Shown: positions 25,901-34,513 of the stretch, piece by piece
Numbering within the stretch: position 1 is the stretch's first letter
How the letters are laid out: each line of letters opens with the position of its first letter
Origin: an uncultured Clostridia bacterium
Lineage (GTDB): Bacteria > Bacillota > Clostridia > Christensenellales > CAG-138
Assembly (NCBI GenBank): GCA_947306125.1
Contig: CAMZFO010000004.1
Span: 1-44,704, forward strand
DNA length: 44,704 nt
Direction: 5' to 3'
The notes under the pieces: model-generated
The model's input: the letters and a program-made list of their open reading frames with translations, nothing else
What the model was told of the DNA's origin: nothing
Database searches by the model: none
Position numbers and translations under genes: made by a program

Positions 25901-28900
25901 CTCAATTCTGTAACAATCGGAAAAGGGGTAGTTAATATTGGTGACGGCGCGTTTTGCAATTGCCGTTCGCTAGTTTCTTTAACGATTGGTAGCAATGTCG
26001 AGTGTATTAACAGCAGTGCATTTGTCGGATGTGAAATGCTTACAACAATAAGTATACCTTCCAGTGTAAATGTGATTCAATATAATGCGTTTAAAAACTG
26101 CATATCGCTAAATGAGGCAATATTTTATGGAGCACCGCCATCCTATGCTTCTTACTCAATCTTCGATAATTGTGCAGAAGATTTCTGCATATACTATACT
26201 TCCGCCCATGCTTCTGAATGGGCTCCCAATGGTGAAACAACATGGAATGGCTATCCAATAGCTCTACTCGCAGGAACAGACGAGCCCGACGCCACCATCG
26301 CTCCCGTTGTGACCCCGGAACCCACCGAGCTCACCAAGGCTGAGGATATGTTCTACGAGAACTGTTATATCGCCGATATCTGGCTGAACAACAATTATGA
26401 TGGATACGGCTCTCATAACGGATCAACAGCTGAGTATGGGTATTTCAACAGTATTCTCGATCAGGAATCATTATCGGAGATACTTGTCGACAAGCTTGAT
26501 AAAAACAATTCTTTTAAGAATAAGGTTGATGCATGGAACGGAATTCTGACTTTTTTTGATCCGGACAAGGGTTTATATGAGTGTGCCGATCAGTATCAAG
26601 TTTACGAAGCGGTCATTTTCGATTTCATAACACGCATTATTGAAGATGAGGAGAATACGGCAAATAATCTTATACAAGATGTTTTGGACTCGGTAGATGT
26701 ATTGAGTTCAGCAGAGGAGGACGTAACAAAAGTACATAAACTTATTAACAATATTGTCGAAGCATCCGGCTTAACTTCAGAAAGTGCATTGCTGGAGTTT
26801 TTGAAAACGGATTCAGCTAATCCTCGGTTCATAAATGAATTCGAAGCTTTGTGTAAGGATTTCGATTTCCTGCAAAAATGGAAAGATTCATCCATCATAG
26901 AAAGTATCGGAGTGATTGCCTCTGTTTCAAATGATATTTCCGATTTTATGGGCCGCATGTCTTCCTACTTCTATTTGGAGGATGTAAGCGATGAGCTTCT
27001 CTCATTGCTGAAAACCATTCGCGCCGAATCCGGTGATGACTGTCTGAGGACGGCGTTGCAGAGGATCATAACATGCATTGAGAATACTGAGCTGATCGAA
27101 TTTGTACTTCTGGATGATTTTACGGCAAACGTAATTAATAAAACCGTCATTTCAGAATTCACCAAGATGATTTGGACCGATCTGATCCCGACGGGAATCG
27201 GCGTTATCAAGCTTGGCTATGAGGGCGGCAGGTTGATGTCAAACCTTATGTACAATACAGAAGGCGTTATTGATAAGTATTATCTGATAAAGGCTTCGGC
27301 TGCTTTTACTTCTGCAAACAGAGCAGCTATAGACGCGCTTAAAGACAGATATCTGGAAAGTGGAACAGAAGATGACGCCGGCGCATATATTTATGCAATG
27401 AGAATGTATAAATATGCCCTTGAAAACGATTTGGACGCCGGAGCTCAATTTGCCGAAGCAGCGGAAAAGGATGGGCTAATCAACTTTATCGTAGATAAAA
27501 TGTGCAAGCTTTTGAAAATGCTGACGGGGGATGATTCCAAGAGCAATTACGAGTATCTTATTGAAAACAAGGATTCGGTGCTCAAAAGTTACGAATTCAT
27601 GTACGAACGTGCGGAGACCTGTTGGAAATACGACTATCTTAAGGAAGACCATCCAGAAGTATACCCGATTTATGCATCGGATATTTTTACGGATGAGCAC
27701 TATATCCCACAGATAACAGACATAACAATAAATACTAACGGAGAAATAGTAGTTACGTGCAATTACCCGCCAACTTATTATGGCTCTGACAACGAACTGG
27801 AGTTTATCGGAGCCAACATGATAGACGGGATAGAGGTTCTGGAGATCGTTAACGGAGAACACACGGTGCTGGATATGCAATTGGATGAAACCGCTGTGGC
27901 TTTCAGCAGTGCGAACAATCTAAATGCTTTCCCGAAGGATTACTACGCACGCACGTATACAGAATCCTCCGAGGGCAGGATATACTCGGAATACTGTCAC
28001 AAGTTATTTGATCCTTTAAAGCCCGCCAAACTTGAGGTCACGAAGATTTTGGAGAATACTGTGATCGGAATCCATGACAAGACCTTGGGTAAATACACAA
28101 ATGTGCGATACCACATCTACAGAATGAACGCTTCCGGAGATTACGTGCAAATAGATACGATCGACAGGAACAGCTTCTCAATCTTCGGCACCATTACGCC
28201 ATATTATGACGGTACAGCTTCAGTTGGGAGCAACCGCTACAAAGTTGTTTCGGAAATGTACTTTAATAACGGATCGTCACTGTTTGCCGAATCCGCAGAA
28301 ACGATTTATTCATCACGGGAAACGGAAGCGATCATTAACGATCTTATCATCAGGATAGTGGGAGGCGTTCTTGCCGGAAGCAAATCCGCTTATTCTCCTG
28401 CTGACGACGACCCCGGCATCACCGAATACGGCTACGAGATCACTTGGGAGCCCTACGAGAATGCGGAAGGCTACCAAATCTACCGCAAAGAGGCCTTTGG
28501 CGATAACTATAATCTTATCGCGGAGGTGGATGGTTCCGAAACAACATATCTGGATTCCACCGCAGACGTCCTCCTGGGTTATGGATTCATGGTAATTCCC
28601 TATACCATTGAAGACGGCGTAAAAACCGTTGACACCGGAAACTATGCCGCCGGCATTCTGACACACACCGTTACGTTTGTTGATTGGGACGGAACTGTTC
28701 TCTCCGAGCAGACCATAGAGCATAGCCACGGTGCGGAAGCCCCAGAGGTACCCGGGCGCGAGGGATATGCGTTTATCGGTTGGGATCACAACGTAGGCAA
28801 CATTCAGGATGATGTGACTATAACTGCTCTATATGGCCCTCGGTATGGCGATATCGACTGCAGCGGGCTGATCACCATGGCCGACGTGACGATACTTTCG

Positions 28901-29026
28901 ATGTACCTGAACGGCGAAAACCCGACCGTTTCCGAGCCCGGCATGCTGAACGCCGACGCGAACGCGGACGGCACGGTCGATATCCGCGATATCGCGGCGA
29001 TCTACGCCATCATAGCGGCAAGCTGA
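23000..29026 (+). CDS. Giant secreted BspA-like leucine-rich-repeat protein with C-terminal dockerin
   Basis: A 2008-residue exported protein. Signal peptide residues 1-23. Two homologous blocks follow (about 71-523 and 525-1092); each starts with a header of the kind CGADLTWTL...TGTGDMTNW and then carries many BspA-type LRR_5 units (SIGDSAFxGCSSLxSVxIP), ending in a CIYYTS...SEWAPNGET cap. About 1100-1570 is a mostly helical, unrecognised region, then beta-rich fibronectin-like segments, an InlB/Flg_new-like repeat (about 1888-1948), and a type I dockerin (about 1949-2008, DIDCSGLITMAD and [12 protein letters not shown]). BspA-like arrays bind host or cell surfaces. The LRR coding sequence is visibly AT-rich, while the signal peptide and dockerin ends are GC-rich like the rest of the window, suggesting a chimera. 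Confidence 0.92.
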   Translation: MKKLVAFFLAVLFVFGSFGNTFAGTVMEHEEYPDRVYVSEPVCTPKPQAEENVAVPERQETPSVPTREVYSGTCGADLTWTLDTETGVLEITGTGDMTNWTYSSRAPWSSYLLDICSVEVSNGVTSIGNYAFYYGSSLKSVILGDSIKAIGTSAFEYCSSLTSLFIPDSVTQIGNYALRYCESLTIVTIGSGLLSLGKYVFHECSSLKTILVDQANRYFCSVDGILYNKEIDSLLYCPEGRTESCIIPDNVEYIAGYAFQNCRYIPSIAMGNNVRSIGSNAFYNCSSLVSVAISDSIVYIENYTFYGCRSLENIALPENVAYIGNSAFCDCCSLTSFTIPCKVNYIGDYAFGGCSLLESIIVDYGNEDYCSEDGILYNKQVTDLICCPAGKTGTCIIPNSVTSIRDLAFSGCKMLTDITLGDGLLNIGNYAFRDCSSIVSIIIPCNVAGIGNYAFYSCSSLSEAIFLGIPPYSFGDSVFESCASDFCIYYTSGNASEWAPNGETMWNWYHIALFGYVQPTPIPGYYTGSCGDNLIWTLNQWDGTMEIDGTGEMTNWINPEYVPWYPYIEYIKRVDIKAEITYISNFAFDQCNKLIEVNIPTGVTTIGNCAFSGCSSLKTVSIPEGVKEIWGGAFSGCSNLVSVNIPYGVTSIGAGAFSGCTSLISIVIPDSVTYTGNFISGYNTFEGCSALESVIIGNGVKTIGEKTFYNCTSLASVSIGDHVTSIGGRAFEGCNSLAGITVPESVTSIGDRAFKDCSSLTSMVIPDSVTDIDWYYLFNGCLSLQTVSIGNGITTIGEDAFCGCVMLTSVIIPDSITSIGEDAFSYCNSLLSINIPDSVTNIDWPVFKGCSSLEEVRIGNGVPNIGNEAFKDCGLLTTVIIGNSVTSIGFSAFEGCSSLLSISIPDSVTSMGSSVFERCTKLRSVSIGIGITSIEKDTFRECSSLLSVIIPDNITDIGDSAFSGCDLLNSVTIGKGVVNIGDGAFCNCRSLVSLTIGSNVECINSSAFVGCEMLTTISIPSSVNVIQYNAFKNCISLNEAIFYGAPPSYASYSIFDNCAEDFCIYYTSAHASEWAPNGETTWNGYPIALLAGTDEPDATIAPVVTPEPTELTKAEDMFYENCYIADIWLNNNYDGYGSHNGSTAEYGYFNSILDQESLSEILVDKLDKNNSFKNKVDAWNGILTFFDPDKGLYECADQYQVYEAVIFDFITRIIEDEENTANNLIQDVLDSVDVLSSAEEDVTKVHKLINNIVEASGLTSESALLEFLKTDSANPRFINEFEALCKDFDFLQKWKDSSIIESIGVIASVSNDISDFMGRMSSYFYLEDVSDELLSLLKTIRAESGDDCLRTALQRIITCIENTELIEFVLLDDFTANVINKTVISEFTKMIWTDLIPTGIGVIKLGYEGGRLMSNLMYNTEGVIDKYYLIKASAAFTSANRAAIDALKDRYLESGTEDDAGAYIYAMRMYKYALENDLDAGAQFAEAAEKDGLINFIVDKMCKLLKMLTGDDSKSNYEYLIENKDSVLKSYEFMYERAETCWKYDYLKEDHPEVYPIYASDIFTDEHYIPQITDITINTNGEIVVTCNYPPTYYGSDNELEFIGANMIDGIEVLEIVNGEHTVLDMQLDETAVAFSSANNLNAFPKDYYARTYTESSEGRIYSEYCHKLFDPLKPAKLEVTKILENTVIGIHDKTLGKYTNVRYHIYRMNASGDYVQIDTIDRNSFSIFGTITPYYDGTASVGSNRYKVVSEMYFNNGSSLFAESAETIYSSRETEAIINDLIIRIVGGVLAGSKSAYSPADDDPGITEYGYEITWEPYENAEGYQIYRKEAFGDNYNLIAEVDGSETTYLDSTADVLLGYGFMVIPYTIEDGVKTVDTGNYAAGILTHTVTFVDWDGTVLSEQTIEHSHGAEAPEVPGREGYAFIGWDHNVGNIQDDVTITALYGPRYGDIDCSGLITMADVTILSMYLNGENPTVSEPGMLNADANADGTVDIRDIAAIYAIIAAS

Positions 29027-29035
29027 GAAAAAGGC

Positions 29036-29064
29036 TTGCGAAAATTCTTTCGGGATAATATAAT
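29036..29064 (+). promoter_or_regulatory. Promoter of the 1422-residue dockerin gene
   Basis: TTGCGA, 17 bp, TATAAT (a second overlapping TATAAT follows at 29064-29069). It begins 9 bp after the preceding stop codon, so this gene can be read independently of the LRR gene. Confidence 0.65.
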
Positions 29065-29109
29065 ATAATCAGGAAGAAAAAACCAAACCGAAAGAACGGA
29101 GGGAAGAAT

Positions 29110-32100
29110 ATGAAACGATTCAGGACTGCGGTCGGCATACTGCTGGCATTACTGATGCTCTTCGGCTGCATGCCCCTTGCGCTTGCCAAGGGGGCCGTCG
29201 GGGAAAAGGGCGAAAGGAGCCCCGAGGCGGGGACGAGATCGGTCGTGGAAAAGACCCTTGCGGAGGCCGCGGCGTTCCCCGATGAGGACGAGCCCTTTCC
29301 GCTCACCTGCAACAGCGCCTATACCTATGATTGGCGCGTAATGAACGCCACCGAGTACGGCGACTGCGTAAGGGGCGGCGGAAGCGCGTTCGGAAGCGCC
29401 GAATCAAAGACGATCACCATGTACGCGGACGTGGAGATGGATACGAGCCTCTATCCCTACCTCAGCTTTATGATGAGGCAGTATAAGAAGTGCACGCTTA
29501 CGATCACCTGCCGCGATCTTGACACGGGCGCCGACTTCACGCTCCTGACCGCGGAGCATACCGATGATATGAGCAGCGACTGGCAGGGGTATTACGTTGA
29601 GCTCAACGATCCCAACGGCGGCGTGGCCAGGCTGCACTTTGAGTTCAGTCTTACCCTTTACGTGCCCGGCTCCAACTGCTACTGCGATATTGCGGATCTG
29701 CGCTGCGGCCTTGCCAACAGCATAGACGACGTGCTGCAGGCGCCCGATTCCGAACTCGATTTCATCGTATCCGGCAATTCCGACGGGCGTTCCTACATCC
29801 ATAAATCCACGGATCCCCTCGGCAATTATCTGCTGATGGAATGCGGCGACGACCCGCAGGATCCCGATCCGGAGGAGGCGGTCATGGCGGATATATTCGC
29901 CGCGCAGGGCGACGTGCTCTCGTTCAAATACGCCTGCTCGCTGGATTACATGGACGGCGCGAACTTCTATTTCGGCACGCTCGACGACAGCGGCTTCCAC
30001 AAGATAACCGAGAACGAGGACGAGAACGGCGACGGCTATATCAACAACGACGGCGAAGTCGAGACCTGGGCTTCCTATTCCTATACGATACCCTCGACGG
30101 GCCTTTATACCTTCGTCTGGAAGCTCTGCGCATATTCGGACGCTTCCTGCCTCGCGCTCGACGATATAAGCATAACGCCCGCGATGAGCTTCTCCCGCGC
30201 GGTGAGCTACCCCAATTACAGCGCGGGCGAGCCGACCTTCTCCGGCAACGGGGATTGGGCGTTTACCTCGAAGAGCGGCCTGCTCTGTGTAAAGAGCGGC
30301 GCCATCACTCACAGCCAGAGCGCGTGCTTCACCACGCCCGGGCACATAATGGACAATGGCGCGGAGATAGCCTTCGATTACTTCACCAGCTCCGAAGCAA
30401 ATTGGGACAAGCTCAACGTCTATCTTGTGGATATGCTGAATAACGGCGCCGAAACGCAGATACTTACCGTAAGCGGCATAGATACCGCATGGCATAGTCT
30501 GATATACGAGGTCCCCGCAAGGAGCGAGTATTCGCTGCGCTTCGAGTATAAGAAGGACAGCTCCGTTTCAAAGGGCGACGACTGCGCATACGTTATGGAT
30601 CTGAAATTCGAGGATATGACCCTTGCCGCTTTCATACCGCAGGAGCTCAGGAACAGTATGTCGCTGCAGTCGGTTTACAGCAGCGGCGCGCTCTGCTTCG
30701 GGTTCAGCCCCGCGGTCTATGACGGCGAGATAGTGCTCGTTCCCGATAACCGCGGCTTCCACAGTACCTCCGCTGAGATCTGTCTCGTTTCCAACGTCGG
30801 CGCGGGTGAAAAGATAGCCTTCGATTACAAACTCAGCACCGAGGAGGAGTACGATACGTTCACGGTGATCGAGCAAAACAGTATCACGAACGCGAATGAA
30901 TACGTATTCGATAACAACGAGGATTGGATCTCAATGAAGCTCAGGGCGGTCGGCAGCGGCTACTCGCAGCTCAAGCTGAGCTACAATAAGGACGTTTCGA
31001 TGAGCGAAAACGACGACAGCGTCTACCTCAAAAACTTCCGCATAGAGCCCCTGCCGGAGCTCGACGACGCGGTGAACCCCGACGACGGCAGTTATTTCGA
31101 TGAATACGAGCATGCGGATTTCACGCCCGATTACTTTGACGTGGCGGAGCTGGACGGCCGTCTTGCCGCCTTCGTCTCCGGCAATGACATTGGCACCTTC
31201 GGCACGAAGAACGCGAGGACGATGGTTTACGGCGAATACGTCTTCTTCGATTACAAGATCGTGGGCGGCGGCGAGATCCGCGTTTCCGTCGATAACACCG
31301 GTACGGGCTGGGTCGCGGGCGATACCGGCGGCGAGTGGATCCCCGCGCAATTAAGGATCGATTACACGGGCGAGCATCTCTATTTCACCGGCGATCCGCG
31401 GGGCGGGACGGTGTATATCGACAACATCAGGGTCGGCTACAGCGAGATACCGCTTGACGAGGCGGTGAATAAGGCGGATACCCAGATCTGGTTCGAGCCG
31501 GACTCCGATGATTTCATAGGCGTGGACGATCCCTACTCCTCGGCTAACGTCAAGAAATACGCATTGGCGGCAAACACCACCCACGCGGAGATGAGCTGGA
31601 CTTTCAATGCGATCTCCGGCGATAATTTCTGGCTGGTGATGATGTTCCTCGATCCGGACGACGAGCCCTGCGGCGCATCTGTCACCTTCTCCATCAACGG
31701 CGAAGAATACTGCACTTATGAGGACTATGATATCTACACCTTTACGCAGTCGGTGCAGAGCTGGATCAAGGTAACCGGCTTCTCGTTCCTGTACGGCGGA
31801 CCGATCACGTTTACGGTCGAATACGATTCGCCCACGGCGGCGCCGGGTCAGGGCTTATGCATCGGCCACGTTTGCGCCGTTACCCCGGGTGCAACGCTCG
31901 ACGAGGCGCTTAACGTAACGGGAGGCGGGCTGCACTTCACCGTTCCGGAGAACAGCGACGGCATATTCTATCCCGTGAACGACGGCGAACGCATATATGC
32001 CTACCCGAATATTGAGTATGAGGAAGGCTCCGGGTTTGAGACCAACTATTCGTTCGAGGCAAACGAGGATCTTACCGATTTCATAATACTCGATAACGAC

Positions 32101-33378
32101 GGCGACGGAAGTGAATTCATACGTTCAGCCTACCATTGGCTCGGCATAGAAATGACAAACTACGGCCAATACGCTCTCTATTCCGCCTCCAACACCGATC
32201 CCAATGCTCCGTTCACCGATGATTGGGTTATCTTCCCCGGCTTTACGGTGCCTATGGGTGCGAAGGACGTCTATTTCACGTTCAGCTATATGGCCACCGG
32301 AAGCAACCCGGACGACCTTCTGGAGATAAGGGTGCTCACCGGAGGCAACACCGATCCGGAGCTGGAGGACGGAAATGAGTATTACAATACGATCAGGGAT
32401 AACCTGTGGTACAGCTCCGGCATAAACTTCGGGGACTACCGCGGGCAGTACGTAAGGGTAGCCGTACGCCACTTGTCGTATCGGCATGAAGGCGGCCTGC
32501 TGATCGAAAACGTGGCGATCGGTGCTTCGGATAACTGTTACAGCACCTTCTCGTTCACCGCCTCGGTCAACGAAGACGACCTGATCGGCTTCGATCTCAT
32601 GGCGGAGAATTTCGGCGACGGTGATATCGGATACGGCACGACGCTCTACGTTTATGAGGACGGAGTTCGCTGCTTCGCTACGAATATCCACAACGTTTAC
32701 GGCCAATACGGTGAGGATTGGGGTACCTACTCTTTCCGTGCGAAGAGCACCGGAAGGCACGTTTACCGGTTCCTGCTCACGGTGGATCCGGATGAATACA
32801 ACGGGCTCATCTGCGTCGATAACGTCGACGTGCAGAGCACCTACGTGCCGCCCGTATTAATAGAAGAAGTGGAGCTTTTGGGCTACACGCGGCCGGATTC
32901 CCTGACTCAGCTCCCCTATGACGCCGGGCTCTATCCCGCGGAGGAGGGGTATCATATCGTATCCGTGACATGGTATCTCGGCACCGCCACGGCGCTCATC
33001 CCCGCCGAGGAGTTCGTTGCGGGTCAGACGTATTTCGCCGATATAGTCATAGCGCCCGACGCGGGCTGCGAGTTCTGGAACAGGCTGGAGGCCGCCGTTG
33101 AGAACGATCCCGACGCATGGGTGGTCAGCGCGGAGGCAAACAGCGCCAGGATCCGCACCGGCAGCTTCGTCTGCGCCGAAGGCCAGACGGCCCTGTTCGG
33201 CGACGTGGACGGCGACGGGCTCGTCACAATGGCGGATGTCACGCTGCTTTCGATGTACTTAAACGGCGAGAATCCCCAGATTACCGCCGCGGGTATGGCC
33301 AACGCCGACGCGAACGCGGACGGCACGGTCGATATCCGCGATATCGCCGCGATCTACGCCATCATAGCGGTAAGTTAA
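29110..33378 (+). CDS. Large secreted dockerin protein with repeated beta-sandwich (MAM/choice-of-anchor-like) domains
   Basis: A 1422-residue exported protein. It has a signal peptide of about 26 residues (ending near LALAK), then several related beta-sandwich domains of roughly 150 residues that repeat the themes IAFDYKLST, LRFEYKKDSS, DDAVNP/DEAVNK and TFSYMATGS. The segment near residue 1036, DDWVIFPGFTVPMGA, looks like a choice-of-anchor J or cleaved-adhesin domain. A beta-grasp-like segment precedes the C-terminal dockerin (about 1363-1422, DVDGDGLVTMAD and [12 protein letters not shown]). No catalytic residues were recognised; carbohydrate or protein binding is a fair guess. GGAGGG precedes the ATG. 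GC content matches the window, unlike the neighbouring LRR gene. Confidence 0.9.
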   Translation: MKRFRTAVGILLALLMLFGCMPLALAKGAVGEKGERSPEAGTRSVVEKTLAEAAAFPDEDEPFPLTCNSAYTYDWRVMNATEYGDCVRGGGSAFGSAESKTITMYADVEMDTSLYPYLSFMMRQYKKCTLTITCRDLDTGADFTLLTAEHTDDMSSDWQGYYVELNDPNGGVARLHFEFSLTLYVPGSNCYCDIADLRCGLANSIDDVLQAPDSELDFIVSGNSDGRSYIHKSTDPLGNYLLMECGDDPQDPDPEEAVMADIFAAQGDVLSFKYACSLDYMDGANFYFGTLDDSGFHKITENEDENGDGYINNDGEVETWASYSYTIPSTGLYTFVWKLCAYSDASCLALDDISITPAMSFSRAVSYPNYSAGEPTFSGNGDWAFTSKSGLLCVKSGAITHSQSACFTTPGHIMDNGAEIAFDYFTSSEANWDKLNVYLVDMLNNGAETQILTVSGIDTAWHSLIYEVPARSEYSLRFEYKKDSSVSKGDDCAYVMDLKFEDMTLAAFIPQELRNSMSLQSVYSSGALCFGFSPAVYDGEIVLVPDNRGFHSTSAEICLVSNVGAGEKIAFDYKLSTEEEYDTFTVIEQNSITNANEYVFDNNEDWISMKLRAVGSGYSQLKLSYNKDVSMSENDDSVYLKNFRIEPLPELDDAVNPDDGSYFDEYEHADFTPDYFDVAELDGRLAAFVSGNDIGTFGTKNARTMVYGEYVFFDYKIVGGGEIRVSVDNTGTGWVAGDTGGEWIPAQLRIDYTGEHLYFTGDPRGGTVYIDNIRVGYSEIPLDEAVNKADTQIWFEPDSDDFIGVDDPYSSANVKKYALAANTTHAEMSWTFNAISGDNFWLVMMFLDPDDEPCGASVTFSINGEEYCTYEDYDIYTFTQSVQSWIKVTGFSFLYGGPITFTVEYDSPTAAPGQGLCIGHVCAVTPGATLDEALNVTGGGLHFTVPENSDGIFYPVNDGERIYAYPNIEYEEGSGFETNYSFEANEDLTDFIILDNDGDGSEFIRSAYHWLGIEMTNYGQYALYSASNTDPNAPFTDDWVIFPGFTVPMGAKDVYFTFSYMATGSNPDDLLEIRVLTGGNTDPELEDGNEYYNTIRDNLWYSSGINFGDYRGQYVRVAVRHLSYRHEGGLLIENVAIGASDNCYSTFSFTASVNEDDLIGFDLMAENFGDGDIGYGTTLYVYEDGVRCFATNIHNVYGQYGEDWGTYSFRAKSTGRHVYRFLLTVDPDEYNGLICVDNVDVQSTYVPPVLIEEVELLGYTRPDSLTQLPYDAGLYPAEEGYHIVSVTWYLGTATALIPAEEFVAGQTYFADIVIAPDAGCEFWNRLEAAVENDPDAWVVSAEANSARIRTGSFVCAEGQTALFGDVDGDGLVTMADVTLLSMYLNGENPQITAAGMANADANADGTVDIRDIAAIYAIIAVS

Positions 33379-33395
33379 ACTTCACAGGCAATATT

Positions 33396-33431
33396 AAAGC
33401 CGCCTCACAGACCCGTGGGGCGGCTTTGCTT
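33396..33431. terminator. Bidirectional terminator between convergent genes
   Basis: AAAGCCGCC and GGCGGCTTT arms with a GC-containing loop and T-rich flank (GCTTTTGC). It separates the dockerin gene from the convergent LysR gene. Confidence 0.75.
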
Positions 33432-33440
33432 TTGCTTGGG

Positions 33441-34337
33441 TCAGCTGCGGGCGTTCAGCTCGCGGGCGAAATCGCGCACGAAATCCATGAAGGCCTTTGC
33501 GGCGGGGGAGACGAGGCGGTTGGGCCTTGAAACGATGCCTATGGTGCGGCGGAAGGCGGGGGAGAGCTCCATGACGGCGACGTCGTCCGCTATGCCGCCC
33601 AGAATGAGCTCGGGAAGGATAGTGATGCCAAGGCCCCTCTGCACCATTGAAAGGGCGGCGTGGTCGTCGGAAAGGGCGTATTTGACCCTCGGCGTGACCC
33701 GGCAGGAGCGGAATATGCCGCCTATGTCATAGCCCGTGCCCTCGCCGGGGATTATGAAATCCTCCTTTTCTATGAGCTCCACGGGCAGGCTCGGGAGCGA
33801 GGCCAACGGATGCCCCTTGGGCAGCACGGCGAGCAGGCGGTCGCGAGTGAGCTCGGAAAAATTCAGATCCCGCTTGGTCTGCTTGGTCAAAAAGCCGCAG
33901 TCCAATTCCTCGGAAAGCACCTTCTCCTCGATCTCGTGATAGAAGCCGGAGAAGAACTCGAGCTCTATGTTTGGGTGAAGGGCGGTGAAGCGCTCGGCGA
34001 TCTCGGGCGCCCAATGCACGGCCACGCTCGAGAACATCCCGACCCGCACCCTGCCGGAGCGGAGCCCGTTCACCTCGTCTATGGCCCCCTCAAGCTGCTC
34101 CTGCGCGCGTATGAGGCCGCGGATGGGCTCGATGAGCTTTTCGCCGTCGCGCGTCAGCGAGGAGCCGGACTTGCTGCGCAGCACGAGCGGGAAGCCGCAC
34201 TCCGCCTCCAGATCGGCTATTATGTGGCTGACGCCGGACTGGGTGTAGCCCAGCTTTTCGGCGGCGAGGGTGAGCGAGCCCGCCTCCGATATGGCGAGCA
34301 GCACGGCGTATTTCGACGGATTTATCATTGACTTCAC
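33441..34337 (-). CDS. LysR-family transcriptional regulator
   Basis: A 298-residue LysR-type regulator. The N-terminal winged helix-turn-helix covers about residues 5-64, with AISEAGSLTLAAEKLGYTQSG and the SHIIADLEAECG recognition helix; the rest is the two-lobe effector domain (GRVRVGMFSSVAVHW, AVLPKGHPLA). The start is placed at GTG 34337, with GGAGG 7 nt upstream, rather than the ATG at 34355 in the ORF track, which lacks a site. It is divergent from the membrane-protein gene, the usual layout for a LysR regulator and its target, and a dyad sits at its own predicted transcription start. The effector is unknown. Confidence 0.9.
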   Translation of the reverse strand: MKSMINPSKYAVLLAISEAGSLTLAAEKLGYTQSGVSHIIADLEAECGFPLVLRSKSGSSLTRDGEKLIEPIRGLIRAQEQLEGAIDEVNGLRSGRVRVGMFSSVAVHWAPEIAERFTALHPNIELEFFSGFYHEIEEKVLSEELDCGFLTKQTKRDLNFSELTRDRLLAVLPKGHPLASLPSLPVELIEKEDFIIPGEGTGYDIGGIFRSCRVTPRVKYALSDDHAALSMVQRGLGITILPELILGGIADDVAVMELSPAFRRTIGIVSRPNRLVSPAAKAFMDFVRDFARELNARS

Positions 34338-34352
34338 GGGGCGGCCTCCAAA

Positions 34353-34369
34353 CATGAGAAATTCTCATG
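34353..34369. promoter_or_regulatory. Dyad operator with LysR T-N11-A box
   Basis: CATGAGAAATTCTCATG is a perfect 8-bp inverted repeat around one base and contains T-GAGAAATTCTC-A, the T-N11-A core typical of LysR sites. It lies over the predicted lysR transcription start, consistent with autorepression. Confidence 0.65.
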
Positions 34370-34372
34370 GAC

Positions 34373-34401
34373 ATTATAACAAATATGAGCTTTTATTTCA
34401 A
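34373..34401 (-). promoter_or_regulatory. Promoter of the LysR gene
   Basis: Minus strand TTGAAA, 17 bp, TATAAT. Transcription would start near 34366, within the dyad. Confidence 0.7.
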
Positions 34402-34513
34402 GACGCTTTGGAGTATTATATGCAAGGCCGTGCCGAAAGCAAGCGGTTCATGTCGGCGCGCCCTAAAAAAGCTGTCGGGGGATCTGTCCTTGCGTTCCGT
34501 GAATTTGGAAAAA

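Noticed and set aside
23290-28700. AT-rich stretch as a prophage or mobile island
   Set aside because: It is a single continuous reading frame of LRR and helical domains with no integrase, phage or transposase gene.
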